Source of the DNA: Sinotaia quadrata
Taxonomy: Eukaryota; Mollusca; Gastropoda; Architaenioglossa; Viviparidae
DNA: 64,000 nucleotides
Direction of reading: 5' to 3'
Assembly: GCA_028829895.1 (NCBI GenBank)
Contig: CM054181.1
Location: 6,137,501 to 6,201,500 of the forward strand
Under the pieces are notes generated by a model. The model made no database searches. It saw only the letters and a list, made by a program, of their open reading frames with translations, and was not told the DNA's origin. This document shows positions 59,225-64,000 of this stretch, one piece after another (position 1 is the first letter of the stretch; every line of letters begins with the position of its first letter). The position numbers and the translations under genes were made by a program.

Positions 59225-59362
59225 CCTTCTTTTAATTGTTACTTTCAAAATTGTCTCTCTTCTAATAGCAAGTTTATAGCTTTCATTTGGAAGTCTTTTA
59301 TTTTCAAAAATCGTCCCTCTACTAATAGCAAGTTTATAGCTGTAATTTGGAAGTCTTCTGTT
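59225..59362. repeat. Direct duplication of about 68 bp
   Basis: CTAATAGCAAGTTTATAGCT with TTTGGAAGTCTT occurs twice. Confidence 0.9.
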
Positions 59363-59593
59363 TTGAAAGTGCGGTTTCAATAACACTCGAATGGACGGTG
59401 GACAATTTTGTAGTCAGAAATTCCCAGTGCAGCAGACGCCAGAGTAGTAGTCGTCATTTGCGTTAGGACTTCACTGGACCTTACACCCATATTAGGCCAT
59501 GATCTTAATTCATTAAGTAGTTGTTCACTTTGGACCTTTTAATCTTTTGTTTTTACCGACATCTTGAGAACAAGTATCGAATGTAACTATAGG

Positions 59594-59743
59594 TGTAGTC
59601 CTGTTTGAAAATGTGATATCTGATGTAGTCCTGTTTGAAAATGTGATATCTGATTTAGTCCTGTTTGAAAATGTGATATCTGATGTAGTCCTGTTTGAAA
59701 ATGTGATATCTGATGTAGTCCTGTTTGAAAATGTGATATCTGA
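59594..59743. repeat. 30-bp minisatellite, 5 copies
   Basis: TAGTCCTGTTTGAAAATGTG recurs every 30 bp. Ten-residue repeats are open on both strands. Confidence 0.96.
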
Positions 59744-60262
59744 TGAGATCACGAAATTCTGTTACAAACGTATTTTAAGTGCATTAACAAATTTCATGAG
59801 TATAATTTATGATTATTTTCACTTTACACTAAATCAGCTTAAACATGTATTAATCACTGATATAAAATGAACTTGTGATATAAATGATTCTAAATTATAG
59901 TTTCATTTTTTATATTGGTATCATACATTTAAATACATGACATCGTAAAACGTTGACTGCACCAATAAATCCAAGTGGTAATATAAACTTTATTTCTTTA
60001 TTGCTTAAGTTTGAATTTACTTCATACAATAGAGTTTAAGATAGTTTGAAAATTAAAAATATAAAACAAAATTAATAAAGTACCTCAAATCAGAACTTCA
60101 GTTTTCATAAGAATAATTTAAAACTGAGCAAGCAGACATGACACTAGGTAATTGTCACATAATGGCTTATATACCCACACCCGCCTCGTCTAAAAAAAAA
60201 TACTACATGCAAACTTACCATCTGGAACGACTAACCCTTATCCCCTGGCTGGAAACGTACTT
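59744..60262. other. AT-rich spacer
   Basis: I see no gene or array. Confidence 0.4.
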
Positions 60263-60264
60263 GA

Positions 60265-60392
60265 ATGTTTCAGACACTCACTTTAATGAACCAATTGGAG
60301 CACTGCTCACCCAGACACTCACTGTAATGAACCAATCGGAGCACTGCTCACCCAGACACTCACTGTAATGAACCAATTGGAGCACTGCTCGA
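60265..60392. repeat. 41-bp tandem, 3 copies
   Basis: AATGAACCAATTGGAGCACT recurs at a 41-bp step. Confidence 0.95.
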
Positions 60393-61015
60393 CCATGCGC
60401 ATATGCACGTACTAGAAACCCTCCTAATATTCATCAGTCATAACGTGACTCACTTGCAGGTTATATATTATAGTATGTCACATGTATTTACTTACTATCC
60501 TGGCTATATATCAGGGACTCGAGCTATCTTCTAGAACTATCACTCTTCTATTCTACATTATCCATCATTCTAACACGTGCGGCCAGTGACAAGGTGTGTT
60601 TTGGGGATTAGCCTAACGTTACGAGTGGCCCGGGGTGGTGGAGAATTAACATCTTGCCCATCTCCCAGTAAAACGTCACAGTAATCGAAAGTGTAGTCAG
60701 CGTAAAATGTATCTGTCCAAGCAGAAGTGTAGTTAACGAAGATAAATGGATGACGTGAAAGATAAAAGTTAATTTGAATCGACGGAAGCAATAACTTCTA
60801 AAACACACTCTTCCCGGCAGCTATTCCCCCCCCCCAACAAAAAAATGTAATGAAAATAAAGCATAAAAGAAATGTAATATGATGAAAGCATAAAAGAATT
60901 GTATAGTGGAGAAAGTATTTAAACATTCATTCTTGATCCATACACACAATATGTTATCAAAATGGAAAATACTGCTAACATTTTTAAATAATATTATTGT
61001 AATATATATATTATA
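60393..61015. other. Unique spacer
   Basis: I see no gene; a C10 run lies near 60825. Confidence 0.4.
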
Positions 61016-61017
61016 AT

Positions 61018-61235
61018 ATTATGATGATGATGATGATGATGATGAAATTATTATATGATGATGAATATGTTGATGATGACGATGATGATAACGATGACAA
61101 CGATGATGAAACTGGCGGCGGTAATGGTGATGAAAGCCGTAACTGATTAAAGTGGTGAGGACGATGATGGATGATGACGATGTGTGACAACAATGGATGA
61201 CGATGACAGACGATGAAGATGGCGACGAAATGATA
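61018..61235. repeat. ATG/GAT cryptic trinucleotide repeat
   Basis: ATGATGATG core then GATGACGATG-type imperfect units. Confidence 0.92.
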
Positions 61236-61619
61236 GAGCATGAGTGAAAAACTCTAAAAGCGCTGTCATTGTTAGAACACAAGGGAGTAACGAAATACGA
61301 ATACGACTAGACAGAAAGGCATTAGTTCTCTTCTTCTTTTAAAACACAAATATCTGTAACTGAGTTGAAATGCCCCCAATATGAAAACACGAAACATCTA
61401 CAAAATAACACACCATTATATTATAAGAATGTGCATGAAACACAGTGAATTCATTAACCTGGGGAAAAATTAATAACCAAATCATTCTTTCAGTTGATAA
61501 AAATGACACCAAACAATTTTGGCGGGAAACAACAGCAGTAGTAATTTATTTTAGCCTTGGCCTTGTTGCCGTACCCATAACTATATTAGGTTGGCGCACC
61601 GACAGTTGTAAATACGTAG

Positions 61620-62490
61620 GCTTAAATTTACATAATTACGCTTATATTGACATACATACACTTATATTGACATAATTACGCTTATATTGACATACGTACA
61701 CTTATATTGACATAATTACGCTTATATTGACATACGTACACGCTACTATTGATATAAGTACGCTTATATTGAAATAATTACGCTTATATTGACATACGTA
61801 CACGCTACTATTGATATAAGTACGTTAATATTGACATAATTACGCTTATATTGACATACGTACACTTATATTGACATAATTACGCTTATATTGACATACG
61901 TACACGCTACTATTGATATAAGTACGCTAATATTGACATAATTACGCTTATATTGACATACGTACACTTATATTGACATAATTACGCTTATATTGACATA
62001 CGTACACTTATATTGACATAATTACGCTTATATTGACATACGTACACTTATATTGACATAATTACGCTTATATTGACATACGTACACTTATATTGACATA
62101 ATTACGCTTATATTGACATACGTACACGCTACTATTGATATAAGTACGCTAATATTGACATAATTACGCTTATATTGACATACGTACACTTATATTGACA
62201 TAATTACGCTTATATTGACATACGTACACTTACATTGACATATGTACGCTTATATTGACACTTATATTGACATACGTACGGTTATATTGACATACGTACA
62301 CTTATATTGACCTAATTACGCTTATGTTGACATACGTACACGCTACTATTGATATAATTACGCTAATATTGACATAAGTATGCTTATATTGACATAAGTA
62401 CGCTAATATTGACACAAGTACGCTTATATTGATATAAGTACGCTAAAATTGAAAGAAGTACGCTTATACTGACATAAGTGCGCTAACTTG
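61620..62490. repeat. 20-bp/40-bp minisatellite, about 850 bp
   Basis: TATATTGACATACGTACAC and TATATTGACATAATTACGC alternate to make a 40-bp dimer (61981, 62021). ACGCTACTATTGATATAAGT units are inserted at intervals as a third type. The edges become degenerate. Confidence 0.95.
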
Positions 62491-62915
62491 TTTTCGCAAT
62501 GCACTTCTCGAAAGAGAAGACAAAAGAAGTAATGATAAAACGAAATCATTCCTCCAGTACCAGTTTTGTTCCCATCTACTCTGTGCAGATGGCCTAACGT
62601 TTTCTCTCCTCATGCTAGTTACTTGGGAGTGTTTTGGGAGTGTTTTACAAGGGAATGTTCTGCGAGGTAGAGCGCGAAATATTAATTATATGATAGTCGT
62701 AAACGTGGAGGACGAGGAACAAAATTGAATATCAAAATGGACGTTTGACCGACAGATGAATTTCCGCTTAACGAGGTCGAAACATTACCAGTCCAATGAC
62801 TGCAACACTTTCAATATAAATGCACATCAATTCTCATTACATTTTTTGTTGAGCGGTTGGGCGAAACCAATTTCAAATTTAAAAGAAAATGTGAAAGTGG
62901 CGTGATTCAATTTCT
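62491..62915. other. Unique spacer
   Basis: I see no gene; GGGAGTGTTTT is duplicated near 62626. Confidence 0.4.
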
Positions 62916-62920
62916 TTCCG

Positions 62921-63026
62921 TACTCCGAGAAATTGTGTTTATAGTGGCAAAAATAATATTTCTGTCTATATCTACTCCGAGAAATGGTGTTTATAGTGGC
63001 AAAAATAATACTTCTGTCTATATCTA
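62921..63026. repeat. 52-bp direct duplication
   Basis: TACTCCGAGAAATTGTGTTT and its tail occur at 62921 and 62973. Confidence 0.94.
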
Positions 63027-63330
63027 TTTATCATGTGCTCTTAACACAGTCACTTCATGGTGACTCGAACATCCTTCTTGAGCGTTTCTGTTTTTGATGT
63101 GACGGTTTCTGATAACCTTTCGATTAAGTGTACTTTCGAAGATGTTTTCACTGGCTAAAAATAGTTATTTATTACTCATTTAAAATTGAACATGAAGCGG
63201 TTATATGGCTGGCCAGATAAATAAGATCTGAAGTCAAATATGTACAAAGTTTTGAGAGAAATATAGAAATGAATACATTATTTTATAATGCTTATTGATA
63301 CTCTTTTTTAATAGTGCATCTGTATGAGTG

Positions 63331-63562
<232 letters not shown>

Positions 63563-64000
63563 CTAACTAGCTAGCCAGCCATAAGGATAGATAGATGTAA
63601 GAGCAAATAAGATGAATTTGAGAAAGATTTATGCACACACATTTCACTCCAACTGAGCAAGGTAAAGATGGAGGGATGTAACTTACTCCTTATTTTATTT
63701 ATATTTGCAAGCACTTTTGTAATAAAGCAGTTCGGCAAATCAATGATCTTGACTATATTAGCATGTTTATGTCTTAACATTTTTTCACGAAGTCAGCAAT
63801 CGATATTGATTAATTAACTTGGATTCTTGTAAACGACCGTACACTTCCCTTGTGGATCATTTTAAGTATTTTAAGAATCCAATTACTGTTTAAAGAACAA
63901 AGTTTCGTCTTTTTTTAAAATTAGAAATTTCTTTTTCATTTTAAACATTTCTCCTCCGTCTTTTCTTTTACATTTTATTCTTGTTATTGCGACATAAAAT
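63563..64000. other. AT-rich spacer to window end
   Basis: I see no gene or array. Confidence 0.4.

Noticed and set aside
61586..62490. TTAGGTTGGCGCAC next to the array as a mariner end, with a loosely inverted partner at 62478
   Set aside because: The right partner is just a one-base variant of the array unit (GTACGCTAA), and there is no TA-bounded second terminus.

Overview
This window looks like non-coding nuclear DNA from an animal. It is AT-rich and has no ribosome-binding-site and operon layout. I see no tRNA or rRNA and no confident protein gene. Microsatellites, minisatellites and decayed mobile elements fill much of it. Simple repeats are of the GATA, CA/TG and GA type, minisatellite units run from about 20 to 75 bp, and there are mariner-like and hAT-like remnants. 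The style would fit a lophotrochozoan such as a mollusc, possibly a cephalopod, but that is a judgement from repeat style and not from any marker gene. Nearly all of the longer open frames are tandem arrays whose unit is a multiple of 3, or low-complexity tracts.

The main structure is a dispersed repeat family, called DF1 here, found in at least seven full or partial copies: A 1-1190 (+), B about 11035-12115 (+), E 13885-14340 (-), F 14870-15400 (+), G 16480-17000 (-), H 39365-39660 (+), D 41650-42405 (+) and C 45067-46745 (-). E and G, or H and D, could be two ends of one element. Copy C is complete, is 1679 bp long, and sits inside an older minisatellite between two copies of AGAAG. In copies A, B, D and E a tandem array occupies the same internal position, just inside the conserved 3' end, while C has the same place unexpanded. 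This suggests that a mobile element family seeds new minisatellites here.

Layout: 0-8 kb holds DF1-A, TG and ATCT microsatellites, arrays of 61 and 47 bp and a polypurine tract. 8-17 kb holds a GC-richer relic, an array of about 35 bp, a 214-bp mariner-type MITE at 10322-10535, and DF1 B, E, F and G. 17-25 kb holds 61-, 21-, 39-, 28-, 43- and 48-bp arrays, a twin hairpin at 21852-21904 and a hAT transposase relic near 23500-24070. 25-31 kb holds a CAA/CAG-rich, Asn-rich frame, a possible terminal exon at 28439-28560 (-) and arrays of 46, 24, 56 and 61 bp. 31-44 kb holds further arrays and DF1 H and D. 44-54 kb holds DF1-C nested in its minisatellite, a possible small exon, a TATA-containing segment and arrays of 51, about 63, 39, 38 and 41 bp. 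54-64 kb holds pyrimidine and CA/TG tracts, arrays of 48, 41, 30 and 40 bp and a final GATA array.

No genes can be shown to work together. The biology visible here is repeat birth, nesting and turnover. The candidate exons are weak and would need transcript evidence.
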